Shown in pieces: positions 13,301 through 27,000 of a DNA stretch of 64,000 nucleotides. This stretch comes from Ostrinia nubilalis (taxonomy: Eukaryota; Arthropoda; Insecta; Lepidoptera; Crambidae), in the NCBI RefSeq assembly GCF_963855985.1, contig NC_087092.1, forward strand, positions 13,826,001 to 13,890,000. Reading direction: 5' to 3'. The position numbers and the translations under genes were made by a program. The notes under the pieces are model-generated. The model was not told the origin of the DNA. It saw only the letters and a program-made list of their open reading frames with translations, and made no database searches. The first letter of the stretch is position 1. The number at the start of each line of letters is the position of its first letter.

Positions 13301-16300
13301 CGTGGGCTATGCGGCACTCATGACAAAGATTTACCCTTTCCAAATGCATTATGATGGCAGAAAATACTGCAGTGTGAACTAGGACGCATTTTATGTCACA
13401 TCCCGGAACAATGCATTTAACAATTTGGCACAATTCTCATCTTTCATTCGAAGCGTAAACTTACATAAAAATGTCGAAATTGAGGTAGGCTCAGCAGTTT
13501 AAATATTCCAGGCACTATTCAGGAGAGTTTCGTGCTGGAGTTCAGAGCTGAAAGTTTAATTGCTGAAGTTTTCTCAGTACCTAGTTAAATAATTTGCGCT
13601 AAAATCTCTTAGGGTGTGTGGTAGACGCGGGGGCATAGATCGCGACGGGAGGTTGAGCGGGCGCAACATGGACAGTAGATCGGCAGCCTTCCAATTACGG
13701 CCCGCGACATAGGCGGGTGGCGCGAGTTCGAGCGTTAATTAGAAGGATTCGCCGGCGCACGGCTTCGTATAACTCTTGCCGTGTTCGCCCGCTCGCAAAC
13801 CAATTACCGGCCCAATGATGAACGCCGAGCGTACACGAAAGTTCCCACTCAATTTCATTACGCTTCGCTGTGCGCACTAACAATTAGAGAGGTTTCTATA
13901 AAATCGCTATTCATCGTCTAGCTACTACGGCCAAGTACGGGGTGTTAGGTATCCGCCGGGGCGCAGACGGCTCGAGTAGGCTGGCTAATCCCGATTAGGC
14001 CCAGACTGTCTGAGCTTTTCCGCTAGGTTGACGTTAAAGACGTAATCAATGCACGCCGAGCGACTCTTATTAAGTGAACTAAAGGGTTGGCTGAAAGAAC
14101 TTTGATCAATTAGTGTGCGTAATTTTGCTGAAACGACTTTGTCGATCGATATCACTCGCTGTAGGCATATAAGAGAGTCTAGCTCCTGATCGGATTATGT
14201 TTGCCGTCGGTCGTCGCGACGCGAGATGTGTTGTCTCGTTGTCTGGGAGCCGGTTTAAGTAGTCTCGTCAAGTTTGTTTTACTACGATAATGCGTCTGTA
14301 AATATCAGCCGCCCCTCGTCGCGTTCACGCTCTAGAAGCCTATTTGCGTATACATTTAATTAACACTTCACAGTTCGAGTGCTTTCAGATATGGATTTGT
14401 ACTGGCATGTTGTTAAGCAGCTTTTCAGGCTAATGAGGATTATCTTAGAGTGGTCAGTGTCAGAGTGTTGTAGTGATGCAATGAATGCGGTCTGCGTCGC
14501 TCTCGCGGTACAGTTAGACCGCAGCGGTGTCGGGTTCGATTCCCGCTTGCACAATGCACCCAGCACGCACATTCCGGGCGCTCCTCGCGCGTTACACGCT
14601 CTATTATAGTGTAATAGCATTTCGTAATTTCTCCAATTTGAACCAATATAAAATCTTGATAACATAGCTGATGTAATAACAAACTTTACAGGGAGTTAGT
14701 TGCATTTAAACAAAATTGGTAGAGTCGAATGAAATGAAATGTTATGTGATGTAAATTCCAAAGATTTCCCATTTACATTACTTTCTGACACAACAGTTTA
14801 AAACTGCGCATATAAAATAATGAAAGCGTTAATAAACGCGTTCTATGGAAACCCCGAGGTGTGAAAAAAAGCATTAAACGTTTTTAAAATGTAATAACTC
14901 AGTACCGACTGCTGTCTGGCAGATCGTTATTTCTTTATAGGTTTTCATATAGTTGAGAGATGGCGCGGCTTTGAGAGCGACTGCAATGGCGCTAGGGGGA
15001 CCACCCCCTACCGCCTATGTACCGCGCCTATGTGCCTCATACTTTTTACTAAAAACCTCCGCCGCGAAAATGTAGCCGCGGGTGGAACATTGTACAGCTA
15101 GTTTCTTTTTTACGTTTTATCGCAACAATGCATGCAACACGCATTTAGAAAATTGGTTCGGAAAATTAAATGAAACATTTGTTAAGTTTGTCATACCTAT
15201 TATTGCTATCTTACATTAATGGTCTTTACAAGATTTTTGTGTTAAAGTCGTTCAGGTATTCTAAAAATTCATGTGGCTATTTGAGAAAATGGAATTGCAA
15301 ATTCAACTGAATCATGTAACAACTTAAATTTGCTGTCTACCTAGACGATTTGATATTAAATTCTGCATAGAGCGAGCGGCGGACGAAAACATAATCTACG
15401 AGACGCGGTATGCACAGAGGCCGGCCGGACGTGCTCTCTGGAAAATTGCACTTGATCCACGGCGCGTCTGCCTCGCCGCATTCTATTTCCGAGCCACAAT
15501 TACTTACCCGCAATAGAATAACCTCGATAGGCCCCGACGAAATACGGCCCCTTGCTGTCCTTTTATGAGAGCGCAGGCAGCGTGCGCCAACGCTAACGGG
15601 TTAAGTTATTGCGTGATAGAATTTAGAATTGAAGTGCTTCTTAGATCTCATGAAATCAAACTATTTGCTATCATTATCATAATATGCGCAGTGGTTTTTA
15701 CCTTTGGTAGAGTCATTGGTTTTTGTAAATGCACCAAGTGCTGATCAAATCGAAGGTGGACGTGAGCTTCACCCGAATTCCTCAACCACAACCACAGAGG
15801 AACTGACTATCTTACCTACTATTTCCAACTGCCGGAACACAATAGTTCTGTTTACATGTTGTTGACAGACTTAGGAAGGATGGTGGTAGCTAGCCAGGCG
15901 ATCAAACCCAATAGAACAAAATCGTAGTATTCCTCAAAGCGCACCTATTTCGAAGCGCACCTAAACTATTCCTCGAAAAGGAGCCCCCCGATTGGTTACA
16001 AGAATTTAACAGTGTTACTGGTGCGCACAGTTCTAGCATGGTATGCAGTAGACGTAGACAGCAGGTGCCCAGCTACCGCGCGCGTTAGTATGCGCCTGCG
16101 GTCAGTTTTTGCAGCGGTTGGGAACAATGCGCGCGCATTCCGCCACGACCCGTTAGGCGGTAATCGCTGCGATCAACGCCGTCGATATCATCCACCGGTC
16201 CATTATCTAGATTAGTTCTTGAAAACTTATTATTATAATATTTTTGAAGTTAGGTATGTAATATTTTTGACTAATAACTTAATAACCATTTTGATTAAGG

Positions 16301-17892
16301 AGTCTTTTGTACAGTCCAAAGTGCAAACTTAATTATTTTAAAATAAATGCTGAACTAAATTTTAGTACCAAATGTGTACTAAAATTTTAGTACATATTTA
16401 CAATTATATCTATCTTTTAGATAACGTTCTAAATTCGTTTCTGAACATTTTTATGAATACAAGAGTAATCACGACAGTATAATTGTTTACCTACGCTCTA
16501 AAGGGGACATGATAAATTAAGCGTTCGCTTCTTTCTCTTTACGGTTCTTGAAATAAACCAGCACTTTCTAATGAACAGACAATGTTGCTTTCAGTTAGTT
16601 GTCACGATTATTTCAAGATTTAATAGTTTATGGAACGACGTAATTTCGCTTACGAACATAAATCAAACGAACAGCTTTCTATGGATAAAGATGGGATGAT
16701 AAAACTCTTCAAAACATGAGCAGTCGGCTCTATCTTGGCTTCGAGCCAGACCAAACAGGGTAAAAAGCAAGGGCGGCGGCGACGACCGCGCCCCGAAATA
16801 GCGGGCAAAGTCAAGGCGTGTACTTAGCCGATGTCCGCTAGCCACGACACGCGCCAGATCGCTCGATGGTCCGTGTACACGCATCCACCACCGGTGCACC
16901 AGCGCTGACAGAACACCTAGCTCGGCTAGACTGCGGCACACCCAGCTAGGCGTGTCGGGCCCCGCTCGTGTAATGAAACCGCAAACAACCTCATTTACGA
17001 TGGCCATCGTAATTCTAATACCATTTTCCATGACGCAACCCCTAATCGAAATAACGCGAAAAATTCACGCCACATTTGAAAATGTTTATTTATTCTGGCG
17101 GTGCTGCCACTCCTAATTAATTATGTTTTATTTGCGTCTGTCAACAGCTCGACATTGGTCCCATGCTAATAGCCCGTTCATTTGTTTATATGGCGTGATA
17201 ATGAGACCCTGAAAAATACCGTGCACATAAAACTGTAATATTGAGTAGAATGAAATTTGAAACGTAGACAATGGCAAGGCGCATCACGTATACATATGGG
17301 GCACAATAGCGGTGCGCTGTCGGCTGACTCACTCCTGCTGAGACAGAACAAGGACGTCCTCAGCTAGCCGCTCTGTAGCCAATCGCAACATAAACATCGT
17401 TACTCCATATCCGTCAGCGCCGGCCGCCATTGTGCCGCAACAAATTGCAGACATAATAGACTTCGCAACACTCCAACTTAGCGCTAGATGACACACTGAT
17501 ATTTTAAGGATAATAATAGCGTTGTGAAATTCTGTCGGCTTTGCCAGGTCACGCCCTTAATAGAGCCTTTTGAAAATTTAATTGCCTGCAGTTTATACCA
17601 TTTTAAGCCAATTAAGGATAGTAGTAATACTTTTATTCGTGTGTCAGTGAAAAGTGGTTCGTGAGACACTAACTTGTTTCAAAACAAGAAGTACAAAAGT
17701 ACTTCTGACCAAATTCTGCTATGATGAAGCGAGCTTTCTCAGAAGCATTGGGTCGTAGGATGCAGGATCACTGACAGTGGCAAGGAAATGCGCTTTTATT
17801 AACCTAAGCATTATGTCAAGAATAGATTTATCGCTTTCCCGTCGTAAAAGCGGCAACACTGAAATTCTATAACATGCTTTGTATTGTTGCAG
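10373..17892. other. large non-coding stretch with scattered GC-rich islands
   Basis: No exon was recognised. GC-richer, low-repeat patches occur at about 11890-11990, 12120-12300, 13010-13250, 13615-13870, 14160-14300, 15370-15600, 16010-16200, 16740-16990 and 17290-17430. They lack long frames and obvious repeats, so regulatory sequence in a long intron is the simplest reading, without direct proof. Confidence 0.3.
14440..14600 (+). repeat. tRNA-derived SINE-like remnant
   Basis: A polymerase III B box GGTTCGATTCC at 14533-14543 sits in tRNA-like context (CGGGTTCGATTCCCGC, a possible T-arm stem). No full cloverleaf with acceptor stem was found, so it is called SINE-like and not a tRNA gene. 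Confidence 0.4.
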
Positions 17893-18031
17893 ATGACTTG
17901 AAGGCGGTGACAAAACGTCTGATCGCGCAGGCGAAGCGGCAGGGATCCGCCGACAATATCTCCATAATCGTGGTGTTCCTGAAGGAGCCCCGTAAAATAG
18001 CCGCAGACAACCGCCCGCCCATGGACCTTGG
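17893..18031 (+). CDS. PP2C catalytic-domain C-terminal exon
   Basis: The acceptor is TTGTTGCAG at 17884-17892 and the donor GTAAGC starts at 18032. The exon reads (AT)+45 codons+(GG). It holds the last helix and strand of PP2C: DLKAVTKRLI, then GSADNISIIVVFLKEP. The Asp in ADN corresponds to the last conserved metal ligand of the family. The GG end completes a Gly codon with the first base of the 20681 exon. Confidence 0.88.
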
Positions 18032-21000
18032 GTAAGCTGAATAGAACTGAACTCAACAATCTTATCTTTTGTTAGAATAATGTGCTGATTTATTCGCACC
18101 TACCTAGGAATATATAAATGGACTCCTGTGGTAGACATACGGAGGCACAGGCTTTCATAAGATGGGCTGAACCTGTAAACAATAAGATTTTTTTTTTTGC
18201 AATATCCCTTAAAGAATGTGGCGGTGTAAATTCGAATACGCGAAATATTTGGTTCTCATGGTCGTAGTCGAAAATAGAACTCATTACAGCTGACAACAAA
18301 AAAGTATAGAATATAAAATGTGTGACAATGTGACGATTGAAAAACATGTGGCTGCCGGAAATTAATGAAAGAATAGTCATTAAAAATAATATGGAAGAAA
18401 AAGTCTGTTAAAAAGATTTACAGAAGTGTAAAAGTGATTCAGAATCTTAGTAAGTTACAAATGGTACCAAAAACATTCTTTGTTTTTTTTCACTTGACTG
18501 TAATGAGACAGCCATGTATTTTTTCATAGAAATAAAAGTGACTTACTTTTACGCACTTCGTGGCATTACCACGAATCACGTAATAGGCACGTTATCTTTA
18601 TGAAAGCCTGATAATTTCGGCTATGTATTCTGCGTTATTAGTTTTGCTATCAGCTGCATTTAATGACGTAATTTTTTGGCAGGGAATGAGAAATATTTTT
18701 TCAACTGAAATTGACGCTTGCCTAGTACGCAGGCATGCGTAGGTATTGTACTAAACAGGACAAGGCTTTGTTGACTACCAACCGGTTTCACTGCAGATAA
18801 AATAAAAGTGTCGTCACGCAAAATATCTTGTTCCAGTCGGCCTTGTGGCAGCACTCAAATATACAAAGTCTCATTCGAAACTTAGAATATACAAATTCAT
18901 AATTATGTCAAAAAACCGGCCAAGTGCGTGTCGGACTTGCGCACCGAGGGTTCTGTACAAACATGCCTAGGTATATAACTTTGATTTTGTTACTAAAAGT
19001 ACTAAAGACCTGAGTTTTTGTATTTAATCAATACATTTCAAAACATTCAATTCCAGCTGGTAAGTAGTGCATAAATATTACAGCAGAATTGGCAATTGAA
19101 TTAAATGTTTTGATTAGGGTTTAAATACTATTTTACCCGTCTATGTTAAACTAGTTTTATTTGTGATCATTTCGATTATGTAATAACTACTTTATTCACT
19201 TTAAAGAGTTTTAAGTACCTACCTACATAAGTGATAACCTCTGCTCTTATACTGTTCGTTACTCACAAGTAACGATTATTAAATTGATAAGTTTATTAAT
19301 CGGGAAATATGACTCAGACGACAAACAGGTTTAAAGTATTATTATTAAACAAAAAACAGATATTAATAAAATTCATAGATTAAAGCTTCTGCAATTAAGA
19401 ATAAAAAAATATTGCCCCTTTGCAATATGATTCTTTATGAATAGCCGATTGAATTAATTAATTCCAGTTGCTGAACAAGATGACTACAGTTAAAACCTTG
19501 CTAGCAGCTCATCAACTAATCGCAGTGGTAAATGATACGTTTGATGTTTATAAATACTCTTCATAAGTTGTAAATATTTCTCTCTGGTTTTACAATCGAG
19601 GGAAAGTCATCGTCATTAACGACTACTTAAAATAACAACAAGAAGGCTTGCAGTAACGTCGGTCGGCGAAACTGTCGCAGTTCTTGTAAAATTGAGATTC
19701 AATTAGACAGACCATAACTCGAGATTTTTAAATGTTGATTCAGTTGATTGCCAAACTTATCGCTTAAAGAAATACTTACCCAGTAGCAAAAAAGGTGGAG
19801 CCTTTAATGTTATAACTACGAAAGCTGTGAAAGTATTATATCGCCTACCTATCTACTCCTAATTTGGTGGATACCCAGCCTAATTGGGCTGCTGTAGTCC
19901 GATTTTTTCGCCTGATTTAGTGGTGGTGTATGGTTTATATTAAATATCCTATAGCCTTCCTCAATGTATGAGCTATTCAACACAAAAATAATGACTTCAA
20001 TCAAACTAGTAATTCGTAAGATTAGCGCGTTCAAACAAACAAACAAAAAACTCTTCAGCGTTTTAATATGAACTTGTTGTTGTTGATTTTTGGCGTCGAA
20101 CCTTAGACCAGGCATACGGCTAGGCAACGTAGTCATGCAGGAGGATACAAGGAAGAGGGGCAGCCACAGTAGGTAACACAGAGTCGTTCAGGTGAGTGCC
20201 AGGAAGAGGTGCATAGTTATAAATTTTATAACTAGCTTTCCGCCCGCGGCTTCGCCCGCGTGGGATTTTGTCTGTCACAGAAAAACAATATCGCGCGCGT
20301 ATTTGCTCACCGTTTAGACCTACCCTGGACTACGACAAACATTTTAAACCAAAATCAGCTCAATCGGCCCAGCCGTTCTCGAGTTTTAATCAGACTAACG
20401 AACATCAATTCATTTTTATTTATATAGATAGATATATACATAGATGAATGCACATGCATCGGACATAGGTCCGGCGAGAAAATTGACAGCAAACAAAGAC
20501 TAGATCCTAGACTGCATCTTAAGTAGCACCAGGTACGATTGTGGTCAAATACCTTGTCCTGCATAAAAAAAAAGATATCCGTTTTTTGACGGTCCGTCGT
20601 CCGGTGAAAAAACTGATGTCTACAAACGGCCTAAGAGGTAGAAACAGCCACAGCTCTAACCCATTGCCATTGTACCGTAGGCTGGACAACGCGTTGGCGA
20701 CCGCGCCACCGTTCGGCATGGAGCCGGAGGCGTGCAAGCGGCAGCTGGCCGCGTCCGGCGCCGACGGCGGCGAGTGCGCGGACGCCGAGCCGGACAACGG
20801 CGTGGACAACTCGGACAGCGACAGCGAGGACCTCGGGCCCGAGACCGCCGTCGACGCCGACGACGTGGACGCCGACAGGAACCACGACCCGGCGCCGCCG
20901 ACTCCGCCAGCCGACACAAGTAAGTTATCTTTCACTGCTCTATACGTCATGTCACTTCTCGCTGCGTTGTCACTAGGGTTGTCAGATCTTTTTGTTTAAA

Positions 21001-24000
21001 AAAATGAAACATCAGTAAAAAGCCGAATTGGGATGAAAAAATTAGACCAAAAAAGGGATAAAATAATACTTTAGCTGCGCTGAAAATAGGGACATTTCCC
21101 CAAAAGCAGGACATGTAGCAACTCTAGTTACAGCTCACGTACCTACTTATTATATGTACTTTTTTCTTTTATGACTATGTTACAACAAGAAATGAAGTTA
21201 CAGATGCAAGTTGTCGTAACGTAGCGAAAAACGTGTAAGTTTACGACATAGTTTTGGCTAGAGTTAGTACCTACCTACACTTACAATTTTAACACTGATG
21301 AAACTAGTTTTTTCATTTATCATTGTTATTATGAATTATTCATCGAATCGGTTCACTATTATTTGTACGTCGATCTCGAGCTTTGAACAACCGTTGATCT
21401 TCATCAAGCCCCGTAGTAGAAAATAATTAGGTACCGTACAAGTAACAATTAAGTTGGCAACAGTGCTTTTAAAATCTAGATTAATAGTTTCTACTTAAAA
21501 TAGCTATTCTCAATATGAAAGTAGCATAATTAAATACCCAATAGCTACGTACTCAAAAGATTTAATGAGTATGCCATATAATGTAATTTTAGCTACATAA
21601 ACTACTATAACTAGCTCGTACCTACCTAATTAGCCGTTTTACAAGCGAAGTAAATAGCTGGCTTCTCTACCGGCTGTCGATGTCATGTCAATCTAGTGTC
21701 GATGGCTCGATGCCTCAAGGTATTCTTGCTGGCACATCCTACACTTTATTTATTTTTCTAAAAACCTAAGTAAAAAATAATTAAAATGCCTTATCGTAAA
21801 AGTAGGTAAAAGGTAGGTAGTTGAATTATTGGATTAAAGTATAATTAGTACAATTTTATCTATGTTTTAATAGTAATTATGATTATTTACTACCTTTAAT
21901 TGGTTGAAATTATAATTGGTACTTACCTTATTTATTATTTTAATTGGATCAATAGGTAATATTTTGTATAAACTAATAATACGACTATAAACAACAGTTG
22001 GATTATTGATTTGGCAATTAGATGACGAAGTTATCGTGTTTGTTAAAAAAAAATAACAAAAACAAAATGTGCCAGGTGTGAACCAGATTTGAAGGAGAGC
22101 AAAAGAAAAAGTAAAGAATGGGTCTCACTCCACTGACGTCTTATCGATTGTTACTCGCCTACATGCAGACCCGCGCTAGATCGGCGATTGTATGCAGATG
22201 GCGGCTGATCGCACTAATACATATTTATTTACTTTCTAATCAAATTATGAACAATTACTTTTATTAGTGCTGTTGTTGAACAATGTGCAACATTTGAGAT
22301 TTTGATAATTTTAAGGGTCCACGGTAATTCCAGGTAATGTTAGATCAGAAATGAGGTTCTTCATTAGTGTCATACCTATAAGAATCTAATTGGTATCGTA
22401 GGTACCTAGGTAGGTAACCTAGGTAGGTAGGTTTAGCCCTATGTCATAGGGCTATAATGACTGTAATACGGGTGGATCCATCTAGCCTACTTTGTGATGT
22501 TATTTATATTTTCTCTTTAGATAGGTACCTACATACCTATGGCTACTTAATAGTTTATTAGTAAGGATATCGCTTAGCTGGTTGGGAATATGTAAGCGTT
22601 AATTAATGAAATTAAGGCCTTATCTAACTAAGCACTGATGTAGGTACGTAGCCCTCTTCCTGCTTGTCGTTCGATAACCTAATATTAATCCCGACATAAA
22701 AAAAAAACAAATACACAGTAGATGTACATGTATACAGTGTGAGTCACGTTAAAGTGTACATATGAAAATAGATGAAACTAGACCTATTTTTATCGACAAA
22801 AAAGAGGTCAAAAATTTTTTGAGATTTTTTTTTAATTTTTTATAGAAATTTTTTTCTTCCAATTACTTATTGTAAAGAACACGTAATAACTTTTAAACTA
22901 AGCGGTATATCCTGATAAAATAAAAACAGTAATAATGCTAAATAACAGGCGATACTAAAAAAATACATAAAATACACAAAAAAGACCAACAAATAATAAA
23001 AAATGATACTTTTTGAAAAAAATCTGCTTAAAAATTCGTGTTTTTTTGGTTATTTGATAAAGGACATCATCCATTTTGGTCCAAAATCAAAAGTGCCGGC
23101 CAAAAAATAAAAGTGCTGTATTCTGATAGAATACGTCCGCCTTAGCATTTATTACTATGGCACCAAAGCTGTAGCACCACTGTGCATCGTAGTATTTGAG
23201 TTCTAAAAATATATGAAACGACTGACTTTGATCTCAAATACTACGACGCACAGTGGTGCTACAGCTTTGGTGTCATAGTAACAAATGCTAAGGCGGACGT
23301 ATTCTGTCAGAATACAGCACTTTTTTTTTATTGGCCGACATTTATGATTTTGAACAAAAAATGTATGAATCGTCGATGAATTTTAAGTCTCAAATACTCG
23401 ACGCACAGTGGTGCTACAGCTTTGGTGCCATAGTAACAAATGCTAAGGCGGACGTATTCTGTCAGAATACAGCACTTTTTTTTTATTGGCCGACACTTTT
23501 GATTTTGAACAAAAAATGTATGAATAGTCGATGACTTTTAGATCTCAAATACTCGACGCACAGTGGTGCTACAGCTTTGGTGCCATAGTAACAAATGCTA
23601 AGGCGGACGTATTCTGTCAGAATACAGCACTTTTTTTTTATTGGCCGACACTTTTGATTTTGAACAAAAAATGTATGAATAGTCGATGACTTTTAGATCT
23701 CAAATACTCGACGCACAGTGGAGCTACGGCTTTGGTGCCATAGTAACAAATGCTAAGGCAGACGTATTCTGTCAGAATACAGCACTTTTTTTTGTTGGCC
23801 GGCACTTTTGATTTTGGACCAAAAATATATGAAACGTGGATGATGTCCTTTCTCCAAAAAATGCCCCTATAACCGGTAGTTTTTATTACTTGGTAGGTAT
23901 TATTCTCTATCGTATTACCTTCGTAAAACCAAAAATCGCATGTCTCTATCCCTATCACAACGTTTGCAATGATCGTTTGAACTAAGCCTCTCCGGGCGCG

Positions 24001-27000
24001 CCATTCAACGCTTCGTTAACAACAAAACTGAAAATGGCTCTAGATTTGTAATTTTGATAAAGACAAGTTAGATTTCAAATAAAAACAAAAGATTTCGAAG
24101 TAAAATAAGCATTTTAGTTAAAATTAAAATTGTCTCTACCTGTAGCGGAGAATAATGTTGTGGCAGGCCTTTGTTCAAACGATCATAGCAAATGTTGTGA
24201 TAGGGATAGAGACATGCGATTTTTGGTTTTACCAGGCCTGGCTCACTTCGCGCGGTACATCCGATAATTACCTACAGCGAAGCGCCCCGCCGGCGGGTAT
24301 TATATCAGTCGAGTGTCACGCGCGCGCCCGTCAGGACGCTGGCGTGCGTTGTAGTGGTACCTAATTCTATGATCGAAGTATTATTTAAAAATGGACATAA
24401 AGAGAGATAAATATTGTGCGGCGTTCGGGTGTTTAAATTCGAAAAGAAATCTACCGGATTTATCTTTTTTTTCGCTTCCCAAAGATGCTGAAAGGTATGT
24501 TTGCCATGTAGGTAATCAATAATTCTTAGGATAGTATAGGAACCTAACCTACCATGACTACTGCTCAGAATGCGTTCGTTCGTTTCAGCCGAATGACGTC
24601 CACTGCTGGACTAAGGCCTTTCCCAAGGTTTTCCATAATGAATGCGTACTTACCTACATACGTACGAGTACTTCATTACATATAAGTAGATTAATTATTT
24701 TTTCACTAGACAGCAACCCTAACAGCGTAAGAAGAGTTCAGAGGCACGCGATAGAAAGAGACAAAACTTGTAGGTGAATAAAATTGTAGGTACGTAGTGC
24801 TGTGCGAGCTGAATTCCACTTTATCGCGTCGTAGCAAGACTCGCATTTATTTAAATCGTCTTGCGGAGTAATCCTTCTGTACCTGTACTATTACTTATTC
24901 TGTGGTTTTACAAAGATAATACGATAGAGAATAATAGAAAGTAATAAAAACCACCGGTTATAGGGGCATTTTTTGGAGAAATTTATCAAATAACCAAAAA
25001 AACACGAATTTTTAAGCAGATTTTTTTCAAAAAGTATCATTTTTTATTATTTGTTGGCATTTTTTTGTGTATTTTATGTATTAGTTTAGTATCGCCTGTT
25101 ATTTTGCATTATTACTGTTTTTATTTTATCAGGATATACCGCTTAGTTTAAAAGATATTACGTATTCTTTACAACAAGTAATTGGAAGAAAAAAAATTCT
25201 ATAAAAAATTAAAAAAAAATCTCAAATTTTTTTTGACCTCTTTTTTGTCGATAAAAATAGGTCTAGTTTCATCTATTTTCATATGTACACTTTAACGTGA
25301 CTCACACTGTATACTGTGACAAATACCTACCTCTAAGGTTTAATGAGTTTAATTATTTTCATCAACCATGCAAAAGAGGGGTATAAATAAAACTGGGTTA
25401 AATCCCTATTGACCTACTTTATTTTTTATAGCAAAATATTCCAGAAAGGATAGCATTTTAGACAGCTTCCTACAAAATGAGTAATTTGTAGGGGCCATAA
25501 ATTGATGTATTTATAAAAAAAAATGTTCATAAACCCTTTATTGACATGACATCCCGGGCTCGGTGCACGCGGGCGCCGCACGTCCCGCGCGGTCTCGCGC
25601 CCCCAGCGGCTGACGTCTCCTCCCGCCCCGACCCGTCTCGCGGGCAGTCGCTCATCGAACGCCCGCGTGATCTGTGCTGTGCTGCGCCGTCACTCCGCTA
25701 TTGTAACCGGGCCTTTTGTCTACATTTTTACGGATCGAATATTACGCCGGCAGTGAAGATAATAATCTGTGTAGTGAAATTACCGTTTACGGTATGTGAT
25801 TTTTAGCGAATGTGGTTGATTATTTTCACATTCCGAATAGTTTGTGAAAGGTTATTTCTGTGTTGATTCATGCGGAGCGGTGTTCTGGAAATAGATCGGT
25901 CGGCCTGAAGGCGCATCCCTCGGTGATTGGGGATTCTGAAGGTTTTACTTAGTAGAAATCTTGTGAAATTTTCGTCTGAGTATCGTCTCGGGCGTGTCTT
26001 CGCAGCCGTTCTCGAAATGGCGTCCGCGAATGTCTCGCGAACCGCGAATTTGAATTGGCGACCGGTAAATATTTATCGTTGGCCAGCACGCCGCATGTAT
26101 TTCGCCGACAGATTACTAATCACGCCGTTGAGTTATTTACATAAACAAAGGTTTCGATCGGTCTAAGTAGGGTTAAGTTTTTTCCGTGCAAGGGTGTGTC
26201 ACCTGTTGATACGCGAGAAGGGGTGGTAGCGTGATCGCCAGGTGTTTTTTGGTTATCGATGTGTAGTTACAGTGTAATGTTTGTGATGTGCAGTGGAGGA
26301 GGGCCACGTCGACGGCGCTCTTGTGGATAATGTAGCGGAGAGCGGCGAGGAATCAGAAGACGAGTGGAACTACTTCAAGGGCGAAGGCGAACGCGAGGAG
26401 CACAACCCCAGCGAGGACGCCCCGCGCTCCGAGACACCTTGCCAGGACAATGTGAGTTGTGCACCTGTCACTAAACTACAATAATTTCACTAAAGAAGTA
26501 TAAAAATTTAACTGTCATCCTACCAAAAATGTCCTACACATCCTTGTAACATACATGGCAATAAAAACGTCATTAATTATGTACAAAATACAGGAACAAA
26601 ATCGCCCAAATATTCACTGCTAAATATTTTAGATCCTTAAACTCCTTGAGATTAAGAAAATCAGTAAATGCTAACAACTTCTTAGTAGTGACCTTAAAAA
26701 TTAAATGAGTCATTCCAACAGACAGCTGCCCAGACAAGTTTTGCCACTCCCCTAACATATTAGTCAAAAAGTATTTGAAATGTGTAAATCAATACGTCGT
26801 GAGAGAATTTAACACCATTGATAAGCTTTTATTGCATGCTGATAACATTTTGATAATGGTTTTCTCTGAATACCTACTTCAAAATTATGTGACTGGATTG
26901 TATTGAATGTCAAAGTTTTGGCTTGGTATTACATAAATGCCATAAAATGTAGGTATATTAATTGATTTGCCAGTTAAACAAAATGTTTACTTGTGGCAAT

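Larger units (their letters stand above)
18032..20680. other. intron between PP2C exon and acidic exon
   Basis: Holds a short piece of the CCGGCCAAGTGCGTGTCGG repeat (18915-18970), RTE-type tails at 19850-20050 and 20230-20450, and a LINE 3' tail at 20505-20572. Otherwise nothing recognised. Confidence 0.6.
22731..25312. mobile_element. long inverted-repeat (fold-back) element carrying a THAP exon
   Basis: TATACAGTGTGAGTCACGTT at the left is the exact complement of the right end (AACGTGACTCACACTGTATA). The pairing continues inward for over 250 bp (GATGAAACTAGACCTATTTT and its partner near 25256; GGATATACCGCTTAGTTTAA near 25132 with its partner near 22895). Additional inner arms pair 23845-23975 with 24165-24235 and 24890-24990. 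Contents: a 155-bp tandem array and a THAP first exon. TSD cannot be told because the GTATAC end is itself palindromic. Confidence 0.85.

Noticed and set aside
14440..14600. tRNA gene
   Set aside because: Only a B box and a possible T-arm; no complete acceptor stem or anticodon arm could be folded by eye.
16663..17031. 122-codon - strand frame
   Set aside because: Translation shows no recognised motif and lies in one of several GC-rich intronic islands; no supporting splice structure.
1..17892. Search for the missing PP2C catalytic exons
   Set aside because: No DGHGG-, GDS- or SRxxGD-type coding segment was seen on the + strand; a short exon could have been missed, but none can be supported.
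17719..18099. 126-codon - strand frame over the PP2C exon
   Set aside because: Opposite strand of a phase-consistent PP2C exon with a clear family motif.
20519..20950. 143-codon - strand frame over the acidic exon
   Set aside because: Shadow of the + strand exon; its Ser/Ala/Gly content is just the complement of acidic codons.
22385..22430. CRISPR-like or satellite array of TAGGTAGG units
   Set aside because: Simple TAGG/TACC-rich low-complexity sequence common in moth genomes; no spacers and eukaryotic context.
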